The position numbers and the translations under genes are program-made. From NCBI GenBank assembly GCA_017540265.1, contig JAFYBJ010000037.1:1-60115 (forward strand): 60,115 bases of DNA, written 5' to 3'. This DNA comes from Lachnospiraceae bacterium (lineage in GTDB: Bacteria; Bacillota; Clostridia; Lachnospirales; Lachnospiraceae). This document shows positions 17,599 to 24,967 of the stretch, in pieces (position 1 is the stretch's first letter; every line of letters begins with the position of its first letter). The notes under the pieces were generated by a model. That model did no database searches. It was given only the letters and a program-made list of their open reading frames with translations, and was not told the DNA's origin.

Positions 17599-18651
17599 TT
17601 ACAGCTTGCCATACTTGGCTTCATATTCGGCAAGCTTTTCTGTAAGGGAAAAATTTTCCTGAGCCAGTACCTGATTTTTCTGAGTCAGCGTCTGCTTTTC
17701 GCGGTCGGAAGACTTAAGCTTTATTTGCAGGGAGTCATTTTCTGACTGCAGGGCGTCGATTTCCTGCTGTTTTTCTTCTATCATGTACAGTTCGGTATTA
17801 TGATCAAGAACGGCTAAAGCTTCTGAATACATATATATCGCCTCCTTCGGATCTTTGCGAAATTCGGATATCTCATGGTATAAAGGCAGGAATTCCGGGA
17901 ATGCGTTAACAAATTGGATTATTTCATCCGGTTCCTTACAGGTGAAAAATGCAAGCCATTTCTCCAAAGGCTCACTTATATTTTGTACAGATTTTTTAAA
18001 GCTGTCAAGCGTCAGATACGTTATATTTACAGTTTCCGGTAGCACGATCCCGCTGCTGTATGAGACTTGCCTTTTATGGATATAATGCCCTGAATCCTTG
18101 AATTCATTATCCGGGGATTCGATGATAACGAAGAGATTCACGGGATGTATCATTTTGTAATTAAACTTTTTGCCGTATTCTGCCCGCAGGGCATTATACT
18201 GGCGCATGATAAGATCTGATGCATAGCAGGTGCTGCGCTGAGACGGGAAGCAGTAGCCTATCTTCTGCATTTCGACATCCACCAGGCTCTGATCTTCAAG
18301 ACGCACAAGGATATCCATGATGACAAGGCTGCCCTTTTCGTACATTAATTCTCCTTCGCGAGGCATAATGGTATAGTCCTCAACCTTTCTTCCGAGCAGG
18401 GCGGATAATAGGCTGCATACGCGGTCTTTATTCATAAGGGGATCGAACAGCTTCTTAAAAAAGCTGTCTAAGAGGACCTCAAGTCCGCGTTCTCCGGAGA
18501 GAAAGGCAAGGATTTTCTCCTTCTGGGCATGATCGAATTTGCTGAATATACGCTTCGTCTCCGGATCGGCGTTGATCTTTACGATGATCTTTTCTCTGGG
18601 AGTAAGATCACCAAGGATATCCGCCTGTGTGTAATTGCGATTGTTTTTCAT
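17599..18651 (-). CDS. Rpn-type PD-(D/E)XK nuclease family protein
   Basis: About 350 residues from the preferred ATG. The core FKKLFDPLMNKDRVCSLLSA, followed by GSLVIMDILVRLEDQSLVDVEMQ, is characteristic of the Rpn / PDDEXK_2 putative-transposase family: MDI supplies the Asp and DVEMQ the E-x-Q position. The C-terminal 70 residues are a Gln/Glu/Lys-rich coiled coil. The frame extends to a GTG at 18723 without an SD. The ATG at 18651 has GGGAG about 10 bases upstream, so it is preferred. These proteins promote RecA-independent recombination in E. coli and often behave as mobile or multicopy genes. Here it splits cobU from cobS. Confidence 0.8.
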   Translation of the reverse strand: MKNNRNYTQADILGDLTPREKIIVKINADPETKRIFSKFDHAQKEKILAFLSGERGLEVLLDSFFKKLFDPLMNKDRVCSLLSALLGRKVEDYTIMPREGELMYEKGSLVIMDILVRLEDQSLVDVEMQKIGYCFPSQRSTCYASDLIMRQYNALRAEYGKKFNYKMIHPVNLFVIIESPDNEFKDSGHYIHKRQVSYSSGIVLPETVNITYLTLDSFKKSVQNISEPLEKWLAFFTCKEPDEIIQFVNAFPEFLPLYHEISEFRKDPKEAIYMYSEALAVLDHNTELYMIEEKQQEIDALQSENDSLQIKLKSSDREKQTLTQKNQVLAQENFSLTEKLAEYEAKYGKL

Positions 18652-18869
18652 GTGTAGTGTGCTCCCTTCTTTTTTTCTTGCTATGACAGCCACAGGAGAC
18701 GGACCAGCAGGTTGAGCCTTCACAGTCTGTGAATAAAAAGGTTCGCTGTCATAAAACTCTCAGTGTACTTTGTTGGATTAAAATGGATGAAATATCCATT
18801 TTGCTTCGGGGAGGATCCCCGGAATGTAAATGAATATAACACATATGCTGACCGGATGCAAGGGGAGAT

Positions 18870-18902
18870 AAGATCCTTCGGGCTAAAGCCCTCAGGATGA
18901 CA
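18870..18902 (-). repeat. Dispersed hairpin repeat, A-type
   Basis: Minus-strand copy with the GGGCTTTAGCCC core and ATCCT/AGGAT arms. It lies about 220 bases upstream of the Rpn-type gene, in the same orientation. Unlike several other copies it is not next to a start codon. Confidence 0.9.
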
Positions 18903-18917
18903 CGACCGTTTTGATAT

Positions 18918-18944
18918 TTACATAAATATAGGTGGTTTTTTCAT
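18918..18944 (-). pseudogene. Eight-codon frame with a perfect SD: leader peptide or gene remnant
   Basis: On the minus strand AAGGAG sits 6 bases before an ATG that opens MKKPPIFM and then stops. Such a good initiation site with no gene behind it suggests either the 5' stub of a lost gene or a short leader peptide for the downstream Rpn-type gene. Too short to decide. Confidence 0.3.
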
Positions 18945-19098
18945 GTTTGTCTCCTTTTCTGTGGCATAGCGGAGAGAGGCGATAAAATACCATGGCCACA
19001 TATTTCACTTTGCTAAATGGTTATGTTCGTGAATTTCGGAACGATGGTTCCTGTAGATGCTCTGCCGTAAGAAGTGGCAACGCAGATATTCGCTTTTG

Positions 19099-20280
19099 TT
19101 AACGCTGGCATTTATGATAAATGTCCATCAACAGCTCATAGTTTTTTTCTTCCGTGAAATTGTCGAGGTAGAAGGTCCTGCATTTCGAAGAATATTCTTC
19201 TTTAAGATCTCCTGATGTAAGTTCCTTAAGCTTTTCTTTAAGTGATGCGGCGTCTGCTTCAGGCATATTTTTTTCAAGATGAAAAACAAGCTCAGGTGTG
19301 ACTTTTTTTACCATGTCACAGCCATTGCCTATATCATTTGCGATGACGGGAGTGCCGCACATATAGCTTTCTGCGATCACCATTCCAAAGGTCTCATACC
19401 AGAGAGAAGGAAATACAAGAGCTTCCGCACTTTTCATAAGGGAGAGTATCTCATCATGTGACTTCTGACCGGCAAGATGTATATCCTTATTTTTGATCTC
19501 ATTTTCAATATCATTTTTTAACGGACCGGAGCCGCAGATACAGAGTGTAACATCTGATGGCCAGTATTTTACAAGCTCGCGTATTCCTTTTGCATCATCC
19601 AGCCTGCCGGCATAGAGAAAGAAACGTCCGGTTATCTCTGAAGGTTTTACAGACGCTGACTCATCCGGAATAAAATTGGGTTTTACAAAGATACGCGAAG
19701 CATCTATATGCCCGCCCATTCCTTTTATTAACAGCTTCTTATTAAATTCTGTAAGACAGATATAGGAAATCTTTTTATAGATGCCGCGCTTTCTGTTTTT
19801 TTCAAGGATATGCTTACAGAAAAAAGACTGCAGAGAGGAATCGTGGTAGCATTTGTTTTTCACGCCATGAGACAGACCGTTTTTCATACATTTCCTGCAG
19901 ATATGTCCGTCTTTAAAAAGAAGGGCGCCGATGCAGAAGAATCTGAAATTGTGCATGGTCTGGACTACGGGGATGCCGTTGTCACATGCGGCATAATAAA
20001 CAGCCGGTGTGATGAGCATATGCGTATTATGGACATGTATGATGTCGATGTTTTTTTTGCGTATGATGTCAGATATCTCGGTACGCACTTTCGCGCTGCA
20101 GGCGGAATTAAAGAGCGCACCCGCTTTACGTGGCGCGTTCATGGCATCAAGTTCTTTATTGTCTCTTGTATATGTAAAAACATTATGGCCGTGTTTTTTA
20201 AGCATTGCGGCTTCGTTTTTAAATACAAGATCCTCTCCGCCCGGGAGCTTGTAAAAATTGTGGACTGAAAGTATGTTCAT
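19099..20280 (-). CDS. Family 4 glycosyltransferase with a Cys-rich insert
   Basis: A 393-residue GT-B enzyme. The N-terminal acceptor half has HNFYKLPGGEDLVF and IIHVHNTHML. The donor half has FLYAGRLDDAKGI and the full E-X7-E motif in FPSLWYETFGMVIAESYMCG. Between them, residues about 117-146 hold four Cys (CIGALLFKDGHICRKCMKN, later NKCYHD), as seen in one GT4 subgroup. No cobalamin link is apparent. With the Rpn-type gene it forms a minus-strand block inside the B12 region. The SD before the ATG is weak. Confidence 0.87.
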   Translation of the reverse strand: MNILSVHNFYKLPGGEDLVFKNEAAMLKKHGHNVFTYTRDNKELDAMNAPRKAGALFNSACSAKVRTEISDIIRKKNIDIIHVHNTHMLITPAVYYAACDNGIPVVQTMHNFRFFCIGALLFKDGHICRKCMKNGLSHGVKNKCYHDSSLQSFFCKHILEKNRKRGIYKKISYICLTEFNKKLLIKGMGGHIDASRIFVKPNFIPDESASVKPSEITGRFFLYAGRLDDAKGIRELVKYWPSDVTLCICGSGPLKNDIENEIKNKDIHLAGQKSHDEILSLMKSAEALVFPSLWYETFGMVIAESYMCGTPVIANDIGNGCDMVKKVTPELVFHLEKNMPEADAASLKEKLKELTSGDLKEEYSSKCRTFYLDNFTEEKNYELLMDIYHKCQR

Positions 20281-20376
20281 ATATCAGGCTTTTTAGTCAG
20301 GATCTTACTGCTTTCATTTGCTTCTTTCTCTCTTTTTTTCTTTATATTTCAATTAAAAGTATCCTCTGACCGTATA

Positions 20377-20405
20377 ATTATCCCCTTCTTTAATCACACT
20401 GTCAA
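20377..20405 (-). promoter_or_regulatory. Sigma-A-type promoter for the minus-strand glycosyltransferase
   Basis: On the minus strand TTGACA (20405-20400) and GATAAT (20382-20377) are separated by exactly 17 bases. Transcription would begin near 20370, giving a leader of about 90 bases before the glycosyltransferase ATG at 20280. Confidence 0.6.
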
Positions 20406-20421
20406 TCTCGCAGTACTTTTG

Positions 20422-20452
20422 GGAAGCTACGGGTTCTGATCCCGTCGCTTCC
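20422..20452 (+). other. Strong unexplained hairpin between glycosyltransferase and cobS
   Basis: GGAAGC (20422-20427) pairs with GCTTCC (20447-20452), and ACGGG (20429-20433) with CCCGT (20441-20445), leaving one T/C mismatch and a 7-base loop TTCTGAT. The upper part superficially mimics a tRNA T-arm, but the loop does not fit the TTCRANY rule. No T-tract follows. It lies upstream of both the divergent promoter (minus) and the cobS promoter (plus). Confidence 0.5.
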
Positions 20453-20511
20453 TATAAAACTCAGGAAAATTCTTACGAAAACGGGGCAAAATGCCTGGGA
20501 CGGTCTGCATC

Positions 20512-20540
20512 TTGCAATGTGACGGTTTAAATGATAGATT
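20512..20540 (+). promoter_or_regulatory. Promoter placing the cobS transcript start at its ATG
   Basis: TTGCAA (20512-20517) and TAGATT (20535-20540) are 17 bases apart. The -10 ends six bases before the cobS ATG at 20547, so transcription would begin at or next to the start codon. No SD precedes cobS, consistent with a leaderless mRNA. Confidence 0.5.
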
Positions 20541-20546
20541 ACCTGT

Positions 20547-21383
20547 ATGAAATTTATACGTGCATTCTGCATAGCGTTATCAATGTATTCGCGCATACCG
20601 GTTCCTCATTTTGAATGGAAAGAAGAGGATATGAAGTATCCCATTGTATTCTTTCCTTTCGTCGGTGTGATAGTCAGCATCTTACAGATGCTTTTTTTCC
20701 GTTATTTCAAAAGCTGGGAGCTGCCGCTTATCACTTCGGCGGTGATAATGTGCATCATTCCCTTTGCGGTGGCGGGATGGATACACATGGACGGATACAT
20801 GGATACGGAAGATGCGCTTGCCTCCGGAAAGGACAGGGAGGGAATGCTTCAGATAATGAAGGATGCTCATACCGGGGCAAAGGCGGTTATAAGCATGATA
20901 ATATATTGCGCGATACTGTTTGCCGCCGTATATACCATGCTCTTTGCGGCTTCCGAAAGACCTGCTTCGCTCATCCTCTTCAATGGTATCAGCGAACCGG
21001 TAAACAATAAGAAGATACCGCTCGTATGGGGGCTTGGCTTTATTCTTTCAAGAGTGATGAGCGCTATGGCTGCCGTAAGCTTTGAATGTGCAGATAAAAA
21101 AGGCACGCTTTACCGGTTTTCCGGAAAAGGGAAAAAGGATACGTCCGGCATCTGCAGATGCATCCTTATAATATGGTTAGCGGTTACGGTGGCGTTCATG
21201 CTTAATGAGGACCTGATGGCGGGCAGCGTGATCGTGCTTGTGATGCTGCTTATTTTCATACATTACTGGGCGTTTACAAAGAAGCGATTTGGCGGGATCA
21301 CGGGGGATACCGCCGGATGGTTCTTATGCAGGGCAGAACTGTGGATGTCTGTTACAGCTGCCTTTATTGCCGTGATCAGATGA
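20547..21383 (+). CDS. cobS: Adenosylcobinamide-GDP ribazoletransferase (cobalamin synthase)
   Basis: A 278-residue integral membrane enzyme joining the nucleotide loop to adenosylcobinamide-GDP. Motifs: ALSMYSRIPVP, then FPFVGVIVS, and the conserved HMDGYMDTEDAL followed by MKDAHTGAKAV. Five to six hydrophobic segments are spread through the protein, with an Arg/Lys-rich cytosolic loop near residue 195. The start codon has no SD. The stop overlaps cbiB (ATGA at 21380-21383). It opens the second half of the B12 region after the interruption. Confidence 0.94.
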   Translation: MKFIRAFCIALSMYSRIPVPHFEWKEEDMKYPIVFFPFVGVIVSILQMLFFRYFKSWELPLITSAVIMCIIPFAVAGWIHMDGYMDTEDALASGKDREGMLQIMKDAHTGAKAVISMIIYCAILFAAVYTMLFAASERPASLILFNGISEPVNNKKIPLVWGLGFILSRVMSAMAAVSFECADKKGTLYRFSGKGKKDTSGICRCILIIWLAVTVAFMLNEDLMAGSVIVLVMLLIFIHYWAFTKKRFGGITGDTAGWFLCRAELWMSVTAAFIAVIR

Positions 21384-22378
21384 TAACACTTTACTGGAAA
21401 ACCGGTATATATGCGGCTTTTGCGGGATTTCTTTTAGACTGTATCTTTGGTGATCCCCACGAGCTTCCCCATCCCGTAAGATTTATGGGAAAGCTCATCT
21501 CTTTGCTCGAAAGGATCCTCCTGCATAAAAAAAACAGGTCTTTTGTAAAAAGGCTGCTTGGAGCGCTTCTCGTGATCATAATGCTTGCGGTTACGGGAGG
21601 CATAAGTTTCGGAATACTTGCCCTTGTATATAAGCTTGAAAAATATTATCTCGGCAGTCAGGTGATAACTTTTGCTTTTATGAGCGTGATGTCTGCGCAG
21701 TGCCTTGCGGCAAGGGATTTAAATGATTCCGCCATGGCTGTCTGCAGACCGCTTTTAAAAGGCGATATAAAAAAGGCAAGAGAAGCGCTTTCCATGATAG
21801 TGGGAAGGGATACGGAATTTTTGGATGAGAATGCTATCGTGCGGGCTGCAGTGGAGACGGTTGCGGAAAATACCAATGACGGTGTATTGGCGCCGGCTTT
21901 TTATCTTCTGATCGCCGGCCCCATTGGCGGCATGGTATATAAGGTGATCAATACCATGGATTCCATGCTGGGTTATAAAAATGAAAAATACGGATATTTC
22001 GGAAGCGCTGCGGCAAGGCTTGATGATATTGCCGGCTTCATACCGGCAAGGCTTTCAGCACTTTTTATGGTGATGGCTTCCGCCATACTTCATTATGACA
22101 GTGCAAATGCCTGGCGTATCTTCAGGCGTGACAGATATAAGCATGAAAGCCCGAATTCGGCTCAGTGCGAGAGTGTATGCGCGGGAGCGCTGGAAATAAT
22201 GCTCGGAGGAGATTCGTATTATAACGGAAAGCTCGTAAAGAAGCCCTGCCTTGGAGATGCCATGAGGGAAGCGGCACCCGGAGATATAATAAGGGCCTGC
22301 AGGCTCATGTACATGACAGTGGTTCTTTTCTTTCTTACGACGGCGGCGTTTTTGCCGTTTGTACTGCATATATTTTGA
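21380..22378 (+). CDS. cbiB: Adenosylcobinamide-phosphate synthase
   Basis: A 332-residue polytopic membrane protein that attaches the aminopropanol linker to cobyric acid. Motifs: LLDCIFGDPHELPHPVRFMGK near the N-terminus, VETVAENTNDGVLAPAFY, NTMDSMLGYKNEKY and RDRYKHESPNSAQCES. The frame is open 63 bases further upstream, within cobS. The ATG at 21380 overlaps the cobS stop in the ATGA arrangement used throughout this region and gives the family's normal N-terminus. Confidence 0.95.
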   Translation: MITLYWKTGIYAAFAGFLLDCIFGDPHELPHPVRFMGKLISLLERILLHKKNRSFVKRLLGALLVIIMLAVTGGISFGILALVYKLEKYYLGSQVITFAFMSVMSAQCLAARDLNDSAMAVCRPLLKGDIKKAREALSMIVGRDTEFLDENAIVRAAVETVAENTNDGVLAPAFYLLIAGPIGGMVYKVINTMDSMLGYKNEKYGYFGSAAARLDDIAGFIPARLSALFMVMASAILHYDSANAWRIFRRDRYKHESPNSAQCESVCAGALEIMLGGDSYYNGKLVKKPCLGDAMREAAPGDIIRACRLMYMTVVLFFLTTAAFLPFVLHIF

Positions 22379-22399
22379 ATAACATCCTGAAACAATCAT

Positions 22400-22433
22400 T
22401 GTCATCCTGAGGGCTTTAGCCCGAAGGATCTTT
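22400..22433 (+). repeat. Dispersed hairpin repeat, A-type, between cbiB and cobC
   Basis: A full A-type copy: TGTCATCCTGA, then the perfect GGGCT-TT-AGCCC hairpin, then GAAGGATCTTT. It lies between two co-directional B12 genes and ends 15 bases before the cobC ATG, directly abutting its SD region. Confidence 0.95.
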
Positions 22434-22448
22434 AATACGGAGGAAATA

Positions 22449-23072
22449 ATGATAATATTCTTCATAAGACACGGAGAAACAGAATTCAATAAAGAAAAAC
22501 GTTATCAGGGACAGTTAGATATCCCGCTTTCTAAAGAGGGAAAGGCAAAGATACGTAAGGCAGGCTTTTCTCCAAAGAAAGTTTATGTGACCACTCTTAA
22601 ACGTACACGACAGACTGCGGACCTGATATTTCCCGATGCGGAAAAGATAGAGGTGGACGGCTTAAAAGAAATGGATTTCGGACGTTTCGAAGGAAGAAAT
22701 TATGAGGAAATGTCTGATGATAAGGAATACAGAGCCTGGATAGACAGTGAGTGTGCAGGCCGCTGTCCCGGTGGCGAATCAAAAGAAGAATTTCAGGAAC
22801 GTACCTGTAAGGCCTTAAATGAACTTATCGAAAAGACCGCAGAAGCCGGTGAAGATCTTTTAGCGATAGTGGCCCATGGAGGAACGATAATGGCCTCTCT
22901 TGAAAAAATGGCATTCCCCGGGCGGTCGTATTATTCATGGCTTCCGGGAAATGCCGAAGGTTTTCTTCTTGAATATGTTCCCGAAAATGCTCCGCATATC
23001 CTAAAATGCGTTACGGAAGTAAGGTTTCATAATGCTAAGAGCGGCTTCCCCGGAGGTGTGGTGAATATATAA
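22449..23072 (+). CDS. cobC: Histidine phosphatase, probable alpha-ribazole phosphatase
   Basis: A 207-residue member of the phosphoglycerate-mutase-like superfamily. The catalytic RHGETEFN motif (residues 7-14) and the second His in IVAHGGTIMA are present, with Glu in EMDFGRFEGRNYEEM. Its position after cobS and cbiB suggests removal of the 5' phosphate from alpha-ribazole or cobalamin phosphate. Other histidine phosphatases have the same motifs, so the substrate rests on context. A GGAGG SD lies just upstream. An intrinsic terminator begins at its stop codon. Confidence 0.85.
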   Translation: MIIFFIRHGETEFNKEKRYQGQLDIPLSKEGKAKIRKAGFSPKKVYVTTLKRTRQTADLIFPDAEKIEVDGLKEMDFGRFEGRNYEEMSDDKEYRAWIDSECAGRCPGGESKEEFQERTCKALNELIEKTAEAGEDLLAIVAHGGTIMASLEKMAFPGRSYYSWLPGNAEGFLLEYVPENAPHILKCVTEVRFHNAKSGFPGGVVNI

Positions 23073-23106
23073 ACAAGACAGGAGAACCGTCCCTCTGTCT
23101 TGTTGT
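23072..23106 (+). terminator. Intrinsic terminator after cobC
   Basis: AACAAGACA pairs with TGTCTTGTT, extended inward by GAG/CTC with one bulged base, around a short loop containing ACCGTCC. It overlaps the cobC stop codon and is followed by a T/G-rich stretch. The inner sequence (AGAACCGTCCCTCTGTC) resembles palindromes dispersed in other clostridial genomes, so it may also be a repeat element; only one copy is in this window. Confidence 0.7.
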
Positions 23107-23142
23107 TGTGGTATAATGGATCTGTCGGGATGGCAGATATGT

Positions 23143-23171
23143 GTCATCCTGAGTGAAGCGAAGGATCTTTT
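23143..23171 (+). repeat. Dispersed hairpin repeat, B-type, upstream of the AIM24-like gene
   Basis: GTCATCCTGAGTGAAGCGAA followed by GGATCTTTT. It ends about 20 bases before the start codon of the AIM24-like gene and just before that gene's SD, in the same orientation. Confidence 0.88.
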
Positions 23172-23191
23172 AGAAAAAGGAGGTTACAAAA

Positions 23192-23875
23192 ATGCAGTAC
23201 AACATAACAGGAGGCAATCTCCCCGTAGTTATCATGCAGCTTGAAGCAGGTGAATCCGTACGCTGCGAGTCCGGTGCAATGTCCTGGATGGATGCCGGTA
23301 TCAACATGGAAACAAATACAGGCGGCGGTATGGGCAAACTCCTCGGAAGGATGTTCACCGGAGAATCCCTTATGCTCAATACCTACACAGCCACTCAGCC
23401 CGGCGAGATCGCTTTTGCATCTTCTTTCCCCGGATCCATTGTGGCATACCAGGTACAGCCCGGCAGGCCCATAATGGCTCAAAAAGGCGCATATCTGGCA
23501 AGCATAGGAAATGTGGAAATGTCCGTGGGATTCCAGAAAAAGATAGGCGGCGGATTCTTTGGCGGCGAAGGTTTCCTTATGCAGAAATTTGAAGGCGACG
23601 GCATAGTATTCTTTGAAATCGACGGCTCCACCGTGGAATACGATCTGCAGCCCGGTCAGAGAAAGGTGATCGATACCGGTTATCTTGCAATAATGGATGC
23701 CAGCGTCACACTGGATGTCGAAATGGTAAAAGGCGTTAAAAATATGATCTTCGGCGGTGAAGGGCTCTTCAATACCATACTTACAGGCCCCGGCCACATT
23801 ACACTCCAGACAATGCCCATACCTAATACGGCAGCCACGCTTTACAGGTACATGCCTCATCCCAGCTCGAATTAA
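23192..23875 (+). CDS. AIM24 / TIGR00266-family protein
   Basis: A 227-residue protein of the AIM24-like double-psi-like beta family. Recognised by VVIMQLEAGESVRCESGAM, then a glycine-rich GGGMGKLLGRMFTGESLMLNTYT, GEIAFASSFPGSIVAYQV and GGGFFGGEGFLMQKFEGDG. Bacterial members are widespread and have no firm function; mitochondrial AIM24 affects inner-membrane organisation. A strong SD (AAGGAGG) lies 8 bases upstream. A dispersed repeat directly precedes it and three more, two of them decayed, follow it. Confidence 0.85.
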   Translation: MQYNITGGNLPVVIMQLEAGESVRCESGAMSWMDAGINMETNTGGGMGKLLGRMFTGESLMLNTYTATQPGEIAFASSFPGSIVAYQVQPGRPIMAQKGAYLASIGNVEMSVGFQKKIGGGFFGGEGFLMQKFEGDGIVFFEIDGSTVEYDLQPGQRKVIDTGYLAIMDASVTLDVEMVKGVKNMIFGGEGLFNTILTGPGHITLQTMPIPNTAATLYRYMPHPSSN

Positions 23876-23876
23876 T

Positions 23877-23961
23877 ATCATTTCGAGGGCCTTAGCGTTC
23901 ATGTCATTCTAAGGGCTTTAGGTTTTTTGTCATCCTGAGGGCTTTAGCCCGAAGGATCTTT
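23877..23961 (+). repeat. Three consecutive dispersed repeats, two decayed and one intact A-type
   Basis: Directly after the AIM24-like stop codon come a degenerate copy (TCATTTCGAGGGCCTTAGCG, 23878-23897), a half copy (ATGTCATTCTAAGGGCTTTA, 23901-23920), and an intact A-type element (23928-23961). The decay series indicates repeated insertion or duplication at one site over time. Confidence 0.85.
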
Positions 23962-23975
23962 CAATACAACATTTT

Positions 23976-24050
23976 TACACTCTTTAAGGTATAAATTTGC
24001 AATATTTGCAAAAAACATACCCTAAAGGGTGTATTTTTATCTGTTTTTTT
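23976..24050 (+). terminator. Long inverted repeat with T-tract: terminator or operator
   Basis: TACACTCTTTAAGGTAT (23976-23992) and ATACCCTAAAGGGTGTA (24017-24033) are complementary over 17 bases with two G-T pairs. The 24-base loop itself holds TTTGCAA-TAT-TTGCAAA. TTTTTATCTGTTTTTTT follows. It can terminate the AIM24-like transcript. Each arm is also near-palindromic, so it might also act as paired operators for the kinase operon about 30 bases further on. Confidence 0.6.
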
Positions 24051-24080
24051 AGATATACTGTGTCGTTATTTAAGAATTAC

Positions 24081-24109
24081 TTGACGATAGTAAAGTAAAA
24101 TTATATTAT
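24081..24109 (+). promoter_or_regulatory. Sigma-A-type promoter for the kinase/HTH operon
   Basis: TTGACG (24081-24086) and TATTAT (24104-24109) are separated by 17 bases in a very AT-rich stretch. A start near 24116 would give a leader of about 40 bases before the ATG at 24158. Confidence 0.55.
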
Positions 24110-24157
24110 AAATATGATTTAGCTTGACATTTGACAAGTACTTTTATGGAGGCTTAT

Positions 24158-24967
24158 ATGAATGATATCATTTCCGACCTTCAGGACATGAGATATCTTA
24201 ACTGGACCAGAACAAGAAAATCTTCCGGCACAGCAGGTTCGTTTTTAAAAGCCTATGATGACAGCGGAAAGAAAAAGAAATATTATAAGCTTTCTGATTA
24301 TGATCCGGTAAATGGTATCATAGGACATGAATGCGTAAACGAGATCATTGTACAGAGACTGCTTAATCTGCTGGGATTTGCACATCTTGATTATATGCTT
24401 ATTCACGGAACGGTCCGAATTGATGATAAAGAATATGAAACATATCTTTGCGAGTCGGAAGATTACAAAAATCCCGGAGAGAGAAAGATATCTCTTGAAG
24501 ATTACTATGCAATGGAAAAAGAAAATGATGAAACTCCATTTGACTTCTGCGTTCGTAAAGGCTGGGAGAAATATGTCTATGAAATGTTTCTTACCGATTA
24601 TCTCGTTCTTAACAGAGACCGTCATGGGGCCAATATAGAAGTGCTGCGTGATCCAAAGCTTAAAAAAGACAGGCTCTCACCTTTGTTTGATCATGGTCTC
24701 AGTCTCGTATGCAGATGTCATACATCGGAGGAATTAAAAAAATTTGATGTGATGGAAGATAAGAGAGTTCAGTCCTTTGTCGGATCATCGAGTACTTTGA
24801 TGAATATTAAGATGATCCCAAAGGATTATCTTAATATTCTTCCTGAGTTAAATACAAAGGATATTAAAAAAATATTTGAAGGACTGGATACTGTTATCGG
24901 AGCAGAATATATTTCAAAAATGAATGAAATGATCAAAAAAAGGTGGTGCAGCCTTGATAATATTTGA
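24158..24967 (+). CDS. Small HipA-like protein kinase
   Basis: A 269-residue protein with a compact HipA/CtkA-type kinase layout: a glycine-rich SSGTAGSF loop (about residues 22-29), a candidate ATP Lys in YYKLSDY, a helix Glu in GHECVNEIIVQRLL, the catalytic loop NRDRHGANIEV (N-x-D-x-H-G-x-N), and a metal-binding DHG in SPLFDHGLSL. It lacks the N-terminal subdomain of classical HipA. The frame opens further up with a TTG, but GGAGG lies 5 bases before the ATG at 24158. The last 14 bases overlap the next gene, an HTH protein. A toxin or signalling kinase controlled by that partner is plausible but not shown. Confidence 0.75.
   Translation: MNDIISDLQDMRYLNWTRTRKSSGTAGSFLKAYDDSGKKKKYYKLSDYDPVNGIIGHECVNEIIVQRLLNLLGFAHLDYMLIHGTVRIDDKEYETYLCESEDYKNPGERKISLEDYYAMEKENDETPFDFCVRKGWEKYVYEMFLTDYLVLNRDRHGANIEVLRDPKLKKDRLSPLFDHGLSLVCRCHTSEELKKFDVMEDKRVQSFVGSSSTLMNIKMIPKDYLNILPELNTKDIKKIFEGLDTVIGAEYISKMNEMIKKRWCSLDNI

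Larger units (their letters stand above)
18652..19098. other. 447-base gap with hairpins, one dispersed repeat and no clear gene
   Basis: Contents visible here: an 8-bp inverted repeat (AAATGGAT 18781-18788 with ATCCATTT 18794-18801), a second GC-rich one around 18807-18821 (CGGGG/CCCCG), an A-type dispersed repeat (18870-18902, minus orientation), and a minus-strand SD plus ATG with an 8-codon frame. The stretch 18960-19098 shows no open frame or RNA motif that I recognise. Confidence 0.6.

Noticed and set aside
20422-20462. tRNA gene or tRNA fragment
   Set aside because: Only a T-arm-like hairpin is present. The loop TTCTGAT breaks the TTCRANY rule and no D-arm or anticodon arm can be drawn upstream.
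20281-20546. Cobalamin riboswitch upstream of cobS
   Set aside because: AGTCAGGAT near 20298 and the GGGAAGC near 20421 recall parts of the class, but the order, the GCCACTG-type core and the spacing are absent, and the first motif lies next to the opposite gene's start codon.
23144-23902. 252-residue minus-strand frame opposite the AIM24-like gene
   Set aside because: It covers the whole plus-strand gene, which has a strong SD and clear family motifs. The minus frame shows no domain and its ends lie in dispersed repeats.
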